Shown here: positions 12,597-25,400 of the stretch, in pieces | Layout of the letters: each line of letters opens with the position of its first letter | How positions within the stretch are numbered: the stretch's first letter is position 1 | NCBI GenBank assembly: GCA_037501455.1 | Contig: CM074865.1 | Coordinates: 6,955,001-7,019,000 of the forward strand | Source: Lantana camara | Lineage: Eukaryota; Streptophyta; Magnoliopsida; Lamiales; Verbenaceae | Direction: 5' to 3' | Length of the DNA stretch: 64,000 nt | Position numbers and translations under genes: made by a program | The notes under the pieces: generated by a model | Database searches by the model: none | Told to the model about the DNA's origin: nothing | What the model saw: only the letters and a program-made list of their open reading frames with translations

Positions 12597-14273
12597 CCAC
12601 TATGTATTAGGTGGCCGGGCCTTGCAATCCCGTCCACCACCCAGAGGAAGAAGGTGTATATGATTATGATTATGAATGATATGATTATGTATGATTATGA
12701 ACAGTTATGTATGAATGTGTATGATCACTAATGAAAGGACTGAATTGATATGCACACACGAGGAGAAGGTTGGAGATTTTGCCCACTCGCCAGGGCTCAT
12801 GTAATGACCGCATGATTATGATTATGAATGAAATTGATGGTTGTAATCTCGAGCGTTGTTTTCTTTGTTTTCACCCACTTGGGAAATATCTTTAATACCT
12901 CGTACGGGATTATAGCTTGCATGTGTAGGTGTTTAAATTATGAAGTATTATTATATTATGCCATGTTTTATACCCACCAGTCTCCTATAGACTGAACCCG
13001 GCTTTGTTTTCAGTTCTTTTGCAGGTTTTGGGGTGCTAGGCGGGGTTTTGGGTTGGTCGAGTCTTGTGGTTAAGTCTGAGTCACACTACACGTATATTGT
13101 AAATCGATTAAGTTATACATTAAATGTATGAATTGTTATGATTATATTTTTATGAATTTGGGACAGGCTTCTACGGATAGTTTGAACCCGTCACTTACTG
13201 TTGATGTTGTGATAGATTATATGATTGATTGTATGTTTCTTCCGCACATGCCTTTACCTTATGGATTTGTTTTCTTGGTTCCGAGGTTCTAGCTCCCGCC
13301 TAGCATAGTGTGTGTGTAACGCCCCGATTTTCAGACAGTCAGGTACGCTCGACACGTGTGGGTTTTGGAGCGTTAGGACTTTATTTTATTATTTTCGTTT
13401 ATTTAATTTAAACGTGTGATTAATTTCTATCAATTGTGTTCAACATGATTACGTGAAAATTATATGATATTCATTTCATTTCGAGAATTCTTGTATAAAT
13501 GGAATTTAATTGCTACATGAATTAATTGTCCGATTTGTATTAATTGCTTGATTGTCCTTGATTGCTCATTTTCTTTTCTTCGAGGACCTAGTTGCATGAA
13601 TATTTTGTGGGCTAAATTGATCACTTTCTAAACCTTTTATACTTAATTGCATAACTTACAAACTTAAAGGATTTGATCATAAATATGGCATATTTTCCCC
13701 AAATATATCGGTATACACATCTTTTCCTCAATCATCATTTTCATTTCATGCCAATCATCCCATATTTGCTTATCCTCTCTACCGATCCAAACCCCAACCA
13801 AGAGAAGGAGAGATTTCATCATTTCTTGCCAAAATCTTTGAGGAATTGGAAGCCTTGGGACTTCATCTTCATCATCTCTCCATCCTTTCTTCTCCTTCTT
13901 TCATTCAAGGTAGGGATGGAAGCATACATGATTTCTTGGGAATTTATATGAAGCTAGGTTGTAGTTAAATGAAATATTATGTGCTTTAATTGGTAGAAGC
14001 ATGATCCTAAGCTTTACGCTTGAATTTCATGCATGATTCTTGAGAAACATGAGATTATATGATGAGTTTATATATAAGCTAAAGTTGGTAAATATGATGA
14101 TTAAAGCATGGGTTGTGTGTTTATATTGTGTTTTATTGCATCTTGAGCATATATATATGCTTTCTCCTATGAATTGTAGTATATGGATGTGAATTATAAT
14201 TGTTTGAGATGAATTTGGTATAGGTTCGTGCTCCCCTGTTCTTCTCCCCAGTTTTCTGAACCTTCTGTGTAAC

Positions 14274-14473
14274 GGGAACGGCCCTTCCCGTTCCCTTTGA
14301 AAACGGGGAACGGCCGTTCCCATTGTTTGAACAATGTGCTAGGCGGCGAGGACGGGAACGACCGTTCCCACTTTGTCTTACAGACGGGAACGGCCGTTCC
14401 CATCTTCGGGGAACCCGACAGGCGGGAACGGCCCTTCCCCACTTTGAACTGAAAGCTGGAACGACCGTTCCCA
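14274..14473 (+). repeat. GGGAACGGCCGTTCCC palindrome array (5' LTR of C)
   Basis: About six copies of the 16-bp palindrome GGGAACGGCCGTTCCC or one-to-two-base variants lie within 200 bp. The same array is at 20049-20248 in the 3' LTR, and a diverged one at 29642-29870 in LTR D. Confidence 0.85.
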
Positions 14474-14967
14474 GCTCTCTGGTAGTGTAGAAACTTTCTG
14501 CATAAAAATGGAAATTTGGGACGTCGTTCCAACGGGTTATTTGACCCCAAATTGTTATTATATGAATGATTACATGCCAAAACGTGATATTTACATGCTA
14601 CATTGTGTATTGCCCGATGTCTCGTATATGATCATGCCGTGCGTCTTACATGGAGTAATAGTCTTGAATTATGGTCTCATGCACGTACATTGTTCCGTTT
14701 CATGTCCAGTGATTCTCCAGGGCGGAGATTGTCGAGCATGAGCACGTCCACGCATGCACGAGTCGTGTGTCGCCTGTCAGGTGAGGTTTAATTTCTAGTT
14801 ATATAGAACCCGTATAACCTTTACGTGGTTTTTTGGCCAAAGGTATTTATATTTATAATTTCATGAAAGCACTTATCATTTCAAGTATGTTATTGTTCAT
14901 GAATCAAGCAAGTAGGTCATGTTAGTGTGCACAAATCAAGCATGACATGTCATGAAAGCAAGTAATG

Positions 14968-15270
14968 CGTTCTCCTGGCCAGGTCCTCCTTAGTGAGGGC
15001 GCTGGGCTGGTCTTCGGGCTGGTGATTGTCCGTCCAATCACAGGAAGAACAATACCTTATCGTGTAATTGTGTTCTCTTGGCCAGGTCCTCCTTAGTGAG
15101 GGCGCTGGGCTGGTCTTCGGGCTGGTGGTTGTCCGTCCAACCACAAGAAGAACAAAGCCCTATCGTGTACATGTGTTCTCCTGGCCAGGTTCTCCTTAGA
15201 GAGGGCGCTGGGCTGGTCTTAGAGCTGGTGGCTGTCCGTCCAACCACAGGAAGAACAACCCTATCGTGTT
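14968..15270 (+). repeat. Three tandem ~104-bp repeats in the C LTR
   Basis: Each unit contains TGGCCAGGTCCTCCTTAG, then GCGCTGGGCTGGTCTT and a GTCCGTCCAA/CACAGGAAGAAC segment. Copies start near 14970, 15073 and 15177; the same trio lies at about 20745-21045 in the other LTR. Confidence 0.8.
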
Positions 15271-15980
15271 ACAAGCAAGCCATGTATTGATTGCATGATC
15301 CCCATTCCATGAACGTGTTATACGGTTACACTATTGCATGATTGCACGATAATTGAATTGCGTGATCACCTAATGATTAACAAGCAAGCAAGTATGTTTA
15401 TCGATTGCATGAAAAGAACAAAGACTTAATATTGATAGTTGTATTCTCGGGCGAAGCTAGATTATTATTGAACTTGTATATTTATCTTTTATAAACCTTT
15501 ACCCGAGAATATGACTCGCATGTTATCTGCGCTAATATGTATTTAAACCCCTCACTCGGTCTTCACAGACTGACGCCTCCACCTTTCAGGTTATTGCAGG
15601 TGCACGCTAGGCGGGAGTTGAGTCGAGTCGAGTCCAGTTCATGTAGTCGTGTCATCCGTGGTTCGTGTATTTAATTATTATTGTTAATTATGGAATTATA
15701 GTTATTGTTACTGTTTAAAGAAAGATGATAATGTATTGATATGATAATTTGGAATGTACTTTATTTGGTAACTGAGAAATATCATGATATGTCAAATTGA
15801 TACTGTTGAATTATGCTTCCGCTTTATTATGTCGCATTTTCGAGTTATCCCGCCTAGCCTGTCGTGTATTGCATTGTCACCCGTTCGCTATAGGTTGGTT
15901 CATGTATGGATTGGCCGTTTCGTATGTGGATTGACCTATAGTGCGGGGGTGTGGCACCTCCACGTGTCCGGGGTGCTACA

Positions 15981-18900
15981 TCTAAGGTGGTATCAGAGCC
16001 CGGTTGCAAAACCGAGGTTCTCGTGTCGTGTTGTGTCAAGTCTAGGTCGTACGGCATAGGAATTACTTGACAAATTGAGAGTCTTGCATTTTATTTGAAA
16101 TTAATTGTCTACTTGAATTCCTTGAATTTCTTGAATTCTTGAATAACTTGAGCATCTTATTGATACTTGTTTGCTATTGTTGATTAATTGGCTTCAACTT
16201 ACTTGAATTTTATATGATCAACGTGTTTAGTTTAAGTATTGATGAATTACTTGTCGCATTTTATATCAAATTCTATTTAGCGATACTATTTATGTGATAA
16301 CTATGTGACATGAGCACGTCTTATCCACATGCATTTAGTTTCAATTGAGTTGTGAGTGACAGGTTTCGGGAAATATATAAATCAAGGTCAGGGAATTTTG
16401 AAGATTAAGAGATTGATCAACCTTTCGAACCAAGTTGCCAGTTGGCCAACAAGGAATGGACGTTGGAATCGAGTCTAACATTTCTACGGTGCCCGGTTCT
16501 TCAATACATTCATAAGCACGTGCATCATAATTATTAATTAAATTCCTTCTCATTATAAAATATCGTTATGAATATTATTGAGATTATCTACTTGATGCCT
16601 TGGATACCTGTTCAAATTAGTTACCTTACTTACATTGCCTTACTTATAAGTATATGTTCAAGTTGATATAATTGTTCTAATATGTTGCATTTTAAATTGA
16701 TAGTAATATGGGTATTGACACTTTAATCATCATGCATTATTTAGTGTTTATTGTCAATAGGCTCTCCCTATGCTCTACCCAATCCTTGCTCCTATTCTTA
16801 CCGACTTAAATTTAAAGAAGAGGTTCTGAATTATTGGGTATCATGGTTGTAATCGGGTCATTTGATTTCGCTTGGAGATTAAAAATATTTGGGACTGTGA
16901 GAATTTATTGATCCAGGATTTAGTAGGAGCCGGGGTATGAAATAAATATTGGGAAATTTTGGAATTGGGGAAATGATGATAAGTTCAAGCAGATAAATGT
17001 TCAGTGGGTTTTTCAGCTTTCAGAAAGTAATCAGCATTTTGGGTAGGAGAAAGAACTTTTCTTGCTTTGGGTCAGGGTGCTAACTTGACAGATATCAACT
17101 TTAGAAGTAGTAGAGGGTAAATACAGGATATGGCATTCTCATGAATAGCAGAAGGGGTGTAGGAGGTTGAGGAATTTTAATATCAAATCAAAGTGGTGAC
17201 AGTCAGGGAGCTTCAAGTTGAGTATGTTGATAACAGAAAGAATTAGAAAGGAATCATCAATCAACATTTTGATTAACGACCAGTGGAGCGAGGAAAAGGT
17301 TACGGGAATTAAATCAGCAGAGAAGCTTGCAAGTGGGAAAAGATAGGACACATTTAAAGAATTTAGAAATCTCCATTTTCTTAAGGGGGGAGCCGATCTG
17401 GAAATGAATTTAAATCGGAAACTAGACAGCATTCAGGAGAGTTGGGAATTTTAAGAAAATCAATTCTGCCTGGAATTCTCTATCAGAACCATGTGAAAGA
17501 AGTTTCAATAACCTGAACCTTCCCTCCCTCTTATACAAAGAAAAGTCCCATCATCGACAGTACCTTTGTTCTATTATCATTTTCAGGAAAGTGGGTACGC
17601 TGTCTGCAATCCTTCGACAACCTCAGGATATCATTTGACTCAGTAAATAGAAAAGGATTCAGTTTGGGTGATATCCGGAATCAATCTCAAGTTTTGGTAG
17701 GTTAACTTCGACAAGAGTTTTCTTACGAAGTTATTACTTATACCCTAGAGATGCCTGTGATAGCACACTGTGCTCTCATCCGTGCTGTCGCCGTCGCCTC
17801 CATAAATATACCAGTTTGCCATGAACACTTCAGAAAGATGGAAGATTGATTGATCCTCTCTTTCAAGATATTTCGCAGAGTTGGTAGGTATGTTAGCAAA
17901 GTTCAGGGATCAAATGGAAGACGTTTCACTAGGACTTGATTTCTTCGGTATCTATGCAAGTGTGCTTGCTGAATTACTCTCATGGGATGACGACCTTGAT
18001 TACTCCATAGCAAATATCCGCCTTGCTAATTACTAAGAGAATAAGAGCTCAATGTTCGGATTTCAAATAAAGAGTGTAAGATCTTTGCTTCGGGAAAATG
18101 CTTCACTTCGATTACAAGGTCGAGGAAATGGTAAAAGATGTTCTCTCTGTAAAACGGATAAAAGCTTGCTTGGAGCACAAAGCTAGTCTTTTAAGCTTGA
18201 ACGTGCAACCATGACGGGAAACTCAGGGTTATTTTCATTTCAAGGTCTGAAAGTGAATGTGGGAATCAATCTAAGGAAAGTTCGACCGGTAAATCTGAAA
18301 TTCAAACGGGTATAAAGATGTGGGGATTAATGATGATTTACGGATTATGTTAGAAAATAGCACAAGGGCAGAAATGGCTATCAAGAATGGGAATATCGAG
18401 CCATAGCGGCAACAAGTGGAAAAGACATCTCAACTAAAGAATCAAGTACTCCACCGAAATGTTTCCACGCAAGAACTTTAATCTTCGGTGAACGGTACAC
18501 TCAATCATGCATACCACGTGCACCATTATTTAACTGGTATTTGTTTATTATTATTTTGATATTCTTGTACATGATTCCTTGTTTATTAGTATTATTTCAT
18601 TGTTTCCGTATATAATTCCTTGATTGTTATTACTTGTTTACATGAACCATTATTTATAAGTTATAAATTTATACGTGAGCCTTGCGTGTTAATTGCAATT
18701 AATTGTTTAAGTGCTTGCTTGAATTTTATTTCGTGTGCGTGAGAGACGGGGATTCTCTCAGGGTTGTCAAGAGACGGGGTTCTCTTGTTACTTACTTGGG
18801 AGACGGGGTTCTCTCGTTAATTGTTTGAGAGACGGGGCACTCTCAGTATTTCCAACTACTTGTCAAGTTGTTCTAGTGGAAGGTTAGATTTTCTTTCGAG

Positions 18901-19090
18901 TGATTAGACTCCGGAAAGTTGAGGGTCGTGATTTCAACCATTGGAAGACTTTGTGGAATGAAGATCTCTTTCGAACTAATCCCTGACGGGGAGTAGCTAA
19001 CCCGCGTGGGATGAACATGAAAGAGCCAATTAAATTCCAGGAATTCACGACTTGGAATCCGAGGACGGATTCTCTTAAGGGGGAGAGAGT
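15981..19090 (+). other. Internal region of element C, no coding domain
   Basis: It starts with the primer site at 15988 (complementary to initiator tRNA-Met in plant elements) and ends in the purine tract AAGGGGGAGAGAGT. No reading frame longer than about 100 codons is convincing and no retroviral domain motif is present. At about 18745-18850 a GAGACGGGGTTCTCT motif is repeated four times. The length suggests a retained packaging or structural role; that is inference. Confidence 0.75.
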
Positions 19091-21755
19091 TGTAACGCCC
19101 CGATTTTCAGACAGTCAGGTACGCTCGACACGTGTGGGTTTTGGAGCGTTAGGACTTTATTTTATTATTTTCGTTTATTTAATTTAAACGTGTGATTAAT
19201 TTCTATCAATTGTGTTCAACATGATTACGTGAAAATTATATGATATTCATTTCATTTCGAGAATTCTTGTATAAATGGAATTTAATTGCTACATGAATTA
19301 ATTGTCCAATTTGTATTAATTGCTTGATTGTCCTTGATTGCTCATTTTCTTTTCTTCGAGGACCTAGTTGCTTGAATATTTTGTGGGATAAATTGATCAC
19401 TTTCCAAACCTTTTATACTTAATTGCATAACTTACAAACTTAAAGGATTTGATCATAAATATGGCATATTTTCCCCAAATATATCGGTATACACATCTCT
19501 TCCTCAATCATCATTTTCATTTCATGCCAATCATCCCATATTTGCTTCTCCTCTCTACCGATCCAAACCCAACCAAGAGAAGGAGAGATTTCATCATTTC
19601 TTGCCAAAATCTTTGAGGAATTGGAAGCCTTGGGACTTCATCTTCATCATCTCTCCATCCTTTCTTCTCCTTCTTTCATTCAAGGTAGGGATGGAAGCAT
19701 ACATGATTTCTTGGGAATTTATATGAAGCTAGGTTGTAGTTAAATGAAATATTATGTGCTTTAATTGGTAGAAGCATGATCCTAAGCTTTACGCTTGAAT
19801 TTCATGCATGATTCTTGAGAAACATGAGATTATATGATGAGTTTATATATAAGCTAAAGTTGGTAAATATGATGATTAAAGCATGGGTTGTGTGTTTATA
19901 TTGTGTTTTATTGCATCTTGAGCATATATATATGCTTTCTCCTATGAATTGTAGTATATGGATGTGAATTGTAATTGTTTGAGATGAATTTGGTATAGGT
20001 TCGTGCTCCCCTGTTCTTCTCCCCAGTTTTCTGAACCTTCCGTGTAACGGGAACGGCCCTTCCCGTTCCCTTTGAAAACGGGGAACGGCCGTTCCCATTG
20101 TTTGAACAATGTGCTAGGCGGCGAGGACGGGAACGACCGTTCCCACTTTGCCTTACAGACGGGAACGGCCGTTCCCATCTTCGGGGAACCCGACAGGCGG
20201 GAACGACCCTTCCCCACTTTGAACTGAAACCTGGAACGGCCGTTCCCAGCTCTCTGGTAGTGCAGAAACTTTCTGCATAAAAATGGAAATTTGGGACGTC
20301 GTTCCAACGGGTTATTTGACCCCAAATTGTTATTATATGAATGATTACATGCCAAAACGTGATATTTACATGCTACATTGTGTATTGCCCGATGTCTCGT
20401 ATATGATCATGCCGTGCGTCTTACATGGAGTAATAGTCTTGAATTATGGTCTCATGCACGTACATTGTTCCGTTTCATGTCCAGTGATTCTCTAGGGCGG
20501 AGATTGTCGAGCATGAGCACGTCCACGCATGCACGAGTCGTGTGTCGCCTGTCAGGTGAGGTTTAATTTCTAGTTATATAGAACCCGTATAACCTTTACG
20601 TGGTTTTTTGGCCAAAGGTATTTATATTTATAATTTCATGAAAGCACTTATCATTTCAAGTATGTTATTGTTCATGAATCAAGCAAGTAGGTCATGTTAG
20701 TGTGCACAAATCAAGCATGACATGTCATGAAAGCAAGTAATGCGTTCTCCTGGCCAGGTCCTCCTTAGTGAGGGTGCTGGGCTGGTCTTCGGGCTGGTGA
20801 TTGTCCGTCCAATCACAGGAAGAACAATACCTTATCGTGTAATTGTGTTCTCTTGGCCAGGTCCTCCTTAGTGAGGGCGCTGGGCTGGTCTTCGGGCTGG
20901 TGGTTGTCCGTCCAACCACAAGAAGAACAAAGCCCTATCGTGTACATGTGTTCTCCTGGCCAGGTTCTCCTTAGAGAGGGCGCTGGGCTGGTCTTAAAGC
21001 TGGTGGCTGTCCGTCCAACCACAGGAAGAACAACCCTATCGTGTTACAAGCAAGCCATGTATTGATTGCATGATCCCCATTCCATGAACGTGTTATACGG
21101 TTACACTATTGCATGATTGCACGATAATTGAATTGCGTGATCACCTAATGATTAACAAGCAAGCAAGTATGTTTATCGATTGCATGAAAAGAACAAAGAC
21201 TTAATATTGATAGTTGTATTCTCAGGTGAAGCTAGATTATTATTGAACTTGTATATTTATCTTTTGTAAACCTTTACCCGAGAATATGACTCGCATGTTA
21301 TCTGCGCTAATATGTATTTAAACCCCTCACTCGGTCTTCACAGACTGACGCCTCCACCTTTCAGGTTATTGCAGGTGCACGCTAGGCGGGAGTTGAGTCG
21401 AGTCGAGTCCAGTTCATGTAGTCGTGTCATCCGTGGTTCGTGTATTTAATTATTATTGTTAATTATGGAATTATAGTTATTGTTACTGTTTAAAGAAAGA
21501 TGATAATGTATTGATATGATAATTTGGAATGTACTTTATTTGGTAACTGAGAAATATCATGATATGTTAAATTGATACTGTTGAATTATGCTTCCGTTTT
21601 ATTATGTCGCATTTTCGAGTTATCCCGCCTAGCCTGTCGTGTATTGCATTGTCACCCGTTCGCTAAAGGTTGGTTCATGTACGGATTGGCCGTTTCGTAT
21701 GTGGATTGACCTATAGTGCGGGGGTGTGGCACCTCCACGTGTCCGGGGTGCTACA
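19091..21755 (+). repeat. 3' LTR of element C
   Basis: The near-identical partner of 13315-15980, from TGTAACGCCCCG to GGGGTGCTACA, directly followed by the GTGTG duplication. It carries the same palindrome array (20049-20248) and ~104-bp repeats (about 20745-21045). Confidence 0.9.
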
Positions 21756-22054
21756 GTGTGAGTTGGTCTCCCGTTCGCTATGATTCGGATTCGGGTACGG
21801 ACTTCCCATTTCGTAACCGGGTTTGAGTCATAGTGCGGGGGATGTAGTGCCTTTCGTTTGGGGTGCTACATTATGCATGCATAAATTTTCGTTATGGATT
21901 TTTGTATTTATGCATTTTTGTATTCTAAATAAAAATAAAATAAATATATATATAATTTTGCAACGGCTATTTTTACAAAATAAAATAAAATAAAATAAAA
22001 TTATATATATATGTGTAACGGCTAGTTCGTAACAGCTAGTTGGGGATTTCTTCC

Positions 22055-22062
22055 TATAAATA
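22055..22062 (+). promoter_or_regulatory. TATA box upstream of a small ORF
   Basis: TATAAATA in the context TTCCTATAAATAGG, 97 bp before the ATG at 22159. The bases before it contain GTAACGGCTAGTT and GTAACAGCTAGTT, a short direct repeat. Confidence 0.4.
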
Positions 22063-22158
22063 GGTGATTTTGGTAAATACAATTCATTCATTTCTATATC
22101 ATACTTCTTACTCTCAAAAACTCGATAAGATCTCGTTACTAAATTTTCGCATATCAAG

Positions 22159-22326
22159 ATGCTATCCGCTCCGACAATTTACGTGATAGTTTTAGTAATC
22201 GCTTTTATAATATTTGTCTTTGTTGGAGATCACCCGAAAAGAGATAGGGATTTGTATGTCACTTTCATTATGTTTTCCGTTATTTCCATGTTGCTTATTG
22301 GCTTAATGTTTGAGCTTGATATGTAA
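22159..22326 (+). CDS. Small hydrophobic ORF, 55 codons, unrecognised
   Basis: The frame starts MLSAPTIYVIVLVIAF and has two hydrophobic stretches (about residues 5-22 and 33-50) separated by a charged loop, HPKRDRD. A TATA box lies 97 bp upstream. It sits between solo LTR B and the copia protease, in the region that would be the copia leader or gag if the nested model is right. I recognise no family. It could be a real micropeptide, part of an unidentified insertion, or chance. Confidence 0.25.
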   Translation: MLSAPTIYVIVLVIAFIIFVFVGDHPKRDRDLYVTFIMFSVISMLLIGLMFELDM

Positions 22327-22494
22327 ATTATTGTATAGATTATTTGATTGAATAAATGTGTTATCGTTTATCTTGTACTAGATCTTTAAGAACTATTATG
22401 TACCTTTCATATATTGCAATATAAAGCATCTTTTCTGCATTGAATTCATGACTAATTTTCATATCAAAATTATATGTTTATGTGAAGTTTTGAT

Positions 22495-25400
22495 ATGGAT
22501 CACTTTGAGAAAGGAGTCGAAAGAATATTTAATGAAGAGAATTTGTGCATACCTGATAGTGGTACAACACATACTATTCTTAAAGACAAATGGTTCTTTT
22601 CACGGTTAAATCTAACAAGAACCATTGTGAATACAATATCTGGTCCTTCTGATTTGATTGAAGGAATTGGTAAGGCAAACTTTTCGTTATCAAATGGTAC
22701 AAAGTTCTCAATAGAAAATGTCTTATATGAACCAAAATCCAAAAGAAACTTGTTGAGTTTCAATGATATATATTCTCATAAATATGATACTCAGTCGGTG
22801 ACTAAAGGTATTAAGAAATACATGTATCTTATAGCCTGTGAATCAGGGAAGAGATACATATTGGAAAAACTACCAATGCTCCCTTCCGGATTGCATTACA
22901 CTTACATAAATGTGATTGAATCACATATGGTAGTTAAAGATAAGCACATTGATACTTCAATGCTAGATATTTGGCATGACTGATTGCAGAGACGAAGCCA
23001 GGATTTCATGTAAGGGGGGGCGAAAATTTTAAAAATATATAATTTTTTTAAAAATAAATATTACTTTATTAAAAATAAAAATATTATTTTATTAAAAAAT
23101 ATTATTTTATTCGATATATATAAATAAAATAAATATAACTTAAAAACTCTAAATTTCTTTTACTCATAGTGCCTATATAAATAGAAAAATATATATGGAT
23201 TAATCTCAATTTAACATGATTTAAAACAAAATAATAAAATCAAATAAAAAAACAACATAAAGAAATAAAATGTCATTTGTCTTTAGTCACATAAAAATAC
23301 GATATTTATTTAAAATAAACATACTGAACTACAATTAACAAATTTATTATAAATATTATCCATAATAAAAGAAAATTTAAAATTAGAATCTTTTCACTAA
23401 ATAATTTATCCATTATAAAGGAAAAACTAAAATTAACGCGGTTATGTTCATAATAAAAGACAAACTAAAATTACTATTTAGATACAATCTTTTAACAAAA
23501 TTAATACGGTTATGTTCATAATAAAAGACAAACTAAAATTACTATTTAGATACAATCTTTTAGCTAAATAATCTATGCATAATAAAAACTAAAATCAACA
23601 CAGTTATAAAGAAACCATATTTTTTTAATATGCAGAACTCATATCAACACTAAAACACAGTATATTATCGAAAATCGATTATCTTTATATTGTCAGATAA
23701 AAATATAATATTTCTGAAAATATAGAACTCTGTACCAATACTAAATTATTGAAAATTAAACACAGAGTTATCTATTATCTTTAATCTATTCTCAAGAGAT
23801 ACAATGTTTTTTCAAAATATTGAACTAATTTACAATTAACAAATTAATCATAAACTTTATCTAAATAATTTATTCATAATAAAACTAATAAGCTATAAAA
23901 GAAAAACCAAAATTAAATATAAGATAATAGTACCTTTTTGGATAAGTTGAAACTAGATCAACTTCTTTTTTCCACAATTTTGAAGATTAGAAAAATATGA
24001 GTTCTAAGTTGATGAGAAGACTCAAGAGAAAGAGAAGAATAAAAAACTGAGGAAGAAGACGTAGTTTAGATAAAGAGAGAGAAAAAAGAAAATTGATTTG
24101 AGATTTCAAAAAGAAAATCAAAAGCGTAGTCTTACTCAAGAGAAAGATAGGAATAAAAAACTGAGGAAGACGACATAATTTAGATAAAGAGAGAGAAAAA
24201 GAAAATTGATTTGAGATTTCCAAAAGAAGATCAAAAGACGTAATCTTCGGTAAGAGAGAGAAAAAAAATATTTATTAGAGGATTTCAAAAGAAGTTCAAA
24301 ACATTTTTATTGGGATTGAGAAAAGAATTTGTATTACATTAAACTAATACTAAAAATTAAATTAATCTAAAAATAAATTTTAACTATCATTATTGGTGGA
24401 TTGTAATTTTATTGGGGAAGAGGGGGGGGGGGGGGGGATTTATAAATTAAGGGGGACGAAATAATAAAAATTTTAAAATTTATATATAATAATACATTTA
24501 AAAAAATTTTTTTTTTAGGGGAGGGGAAGGGGGGTGATGCGAAAGATCATCGAAAGTACACGTGGACATCCATTGAGGGACCAAAAGCTTCCTCAAATGA
24601 AAAAATGATCCGTGTACAGCTTGCTCTCTTGGAAAGTTAATCTTGAGACCATCACCATCTAAGATACAAAATGAATTACCTGCTTTTCTTGAGCGTATTC
24701 AAGGTGATATATGTGGACCAATTCATCCACCATGTGGGCCATTTCGATACTTTATGGTATTGATAGATGTCTCTAGTAGATGGTCACATGTTTGTTTACT
24801 ATCAACTCGCAATGTGGCATTTGCGAGGTTGCTTGCTCAGATCATTAAGTTACGAGCACAATTTCCTGATCATACGATCAAGAAAGTTCGGCTTGATAAT
24901 GCTGGTGAATTCACGTCTCAGACTTTCAATGATTATTGTATGTCAACTTGGATTGTTGTTGAGCATCCCGTTGCACATGTACATACACAAAATAGTTTAG
25001 CTGAATCATTTATTAAACGCCTTTAGCTTATCGCTAGACCATTGATAATGAGAACAAAACTACCAATTTCAGTTTGGGGTCATGCAATTTTACATGCTAA
25101 AATTTTAATTCTCATAAGGCCAAGTGCTTATCATAAATACTCCCCATATCGGCTTGCATCTGGGCAAGAACCGAATATTTCCCATTTGAAAATTTTTAGT
25201 TATGCAGTGTATGTGTCTTTAACACCACCACAACACAGTAAAATGGGACCTCAGAGAAAGTTGGGAATTTATGTTGGCTATGAGAGCCCATCTATCATAA
25301 GATATCTTGAACCCCAAACGGGTGATGTATTCACAGCATTTTGCTGATTGTCATTTCAATTAGAATGATTTTCCAACATTAGGGGGAGAAAATAAACAGC

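Larger units (their letters stand above)
13315..15980 (+). repeat. 5' LTR of element C
   Basis: It runs from TGTAACGCCCCG to GGGGTGCTACA. It contains the palindrome array at 14274-14473 and three tandem ~104-bp repeats at about 14968-15270. Repeated open frames in both LTRs of this element reflect LTR identity, not conserved proteins. Confidence 0.9.
13315..21755 (+). mobile_element. Non-autonomous LTR element C (LARD-like), 8.4 kb
   Basis: A complete element: 5' LTR 13315-15980, primer site TGGTATCAGAGC at 15988-15999, a 3.1-kb internal region, purine tract at about 19077-19089, and 3' LTR 19091-21755. The 5-bp TSD is GTGTG (13310-13314 and 21756-21760). I find no gag, protease, RT, RNase H or integrase motif, so it needs enzymes in trans. 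The LTRs differ by about 25 changes over 2,666 bp by eye, about 1%, which makes it one of the youngest insertions here. It interrupts LTR B. Confidence 0.9.
9869..21870 (+). mobile_element. Solo LTR B, split by nested insertions
   Basis: The left end TGTAACGCCCG starts at 9869 and the right end GGGGTGCTACA finishes at 21870. The 5-bp repeat TTATG flanks this span (9864-9868 and 21871-21875). Inside lie a 500-bp MITE (12097-12596) and the complete element C (13315-21755). Without element C and its TSD the LTR is about 3.56 kb, or about 3.05 kb without the MITE too. It is related to LTR A through most of its length. It holds no coding sequence of its own. Confidence 0.87.

Noticed and set aside
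14027..14580. Minus-strand frames of 98 and 128 codons, present again at 19802-20355
   Set aside because: Their conservation comes from the two LTRs of one element; they run through the palindrome array and resemble no protein.
15078..15290. 70-codon plus-strand frame, repeated at 20853-21065
   Set aside because: It is created by the ~104-bp tandem repeats of the LTR.
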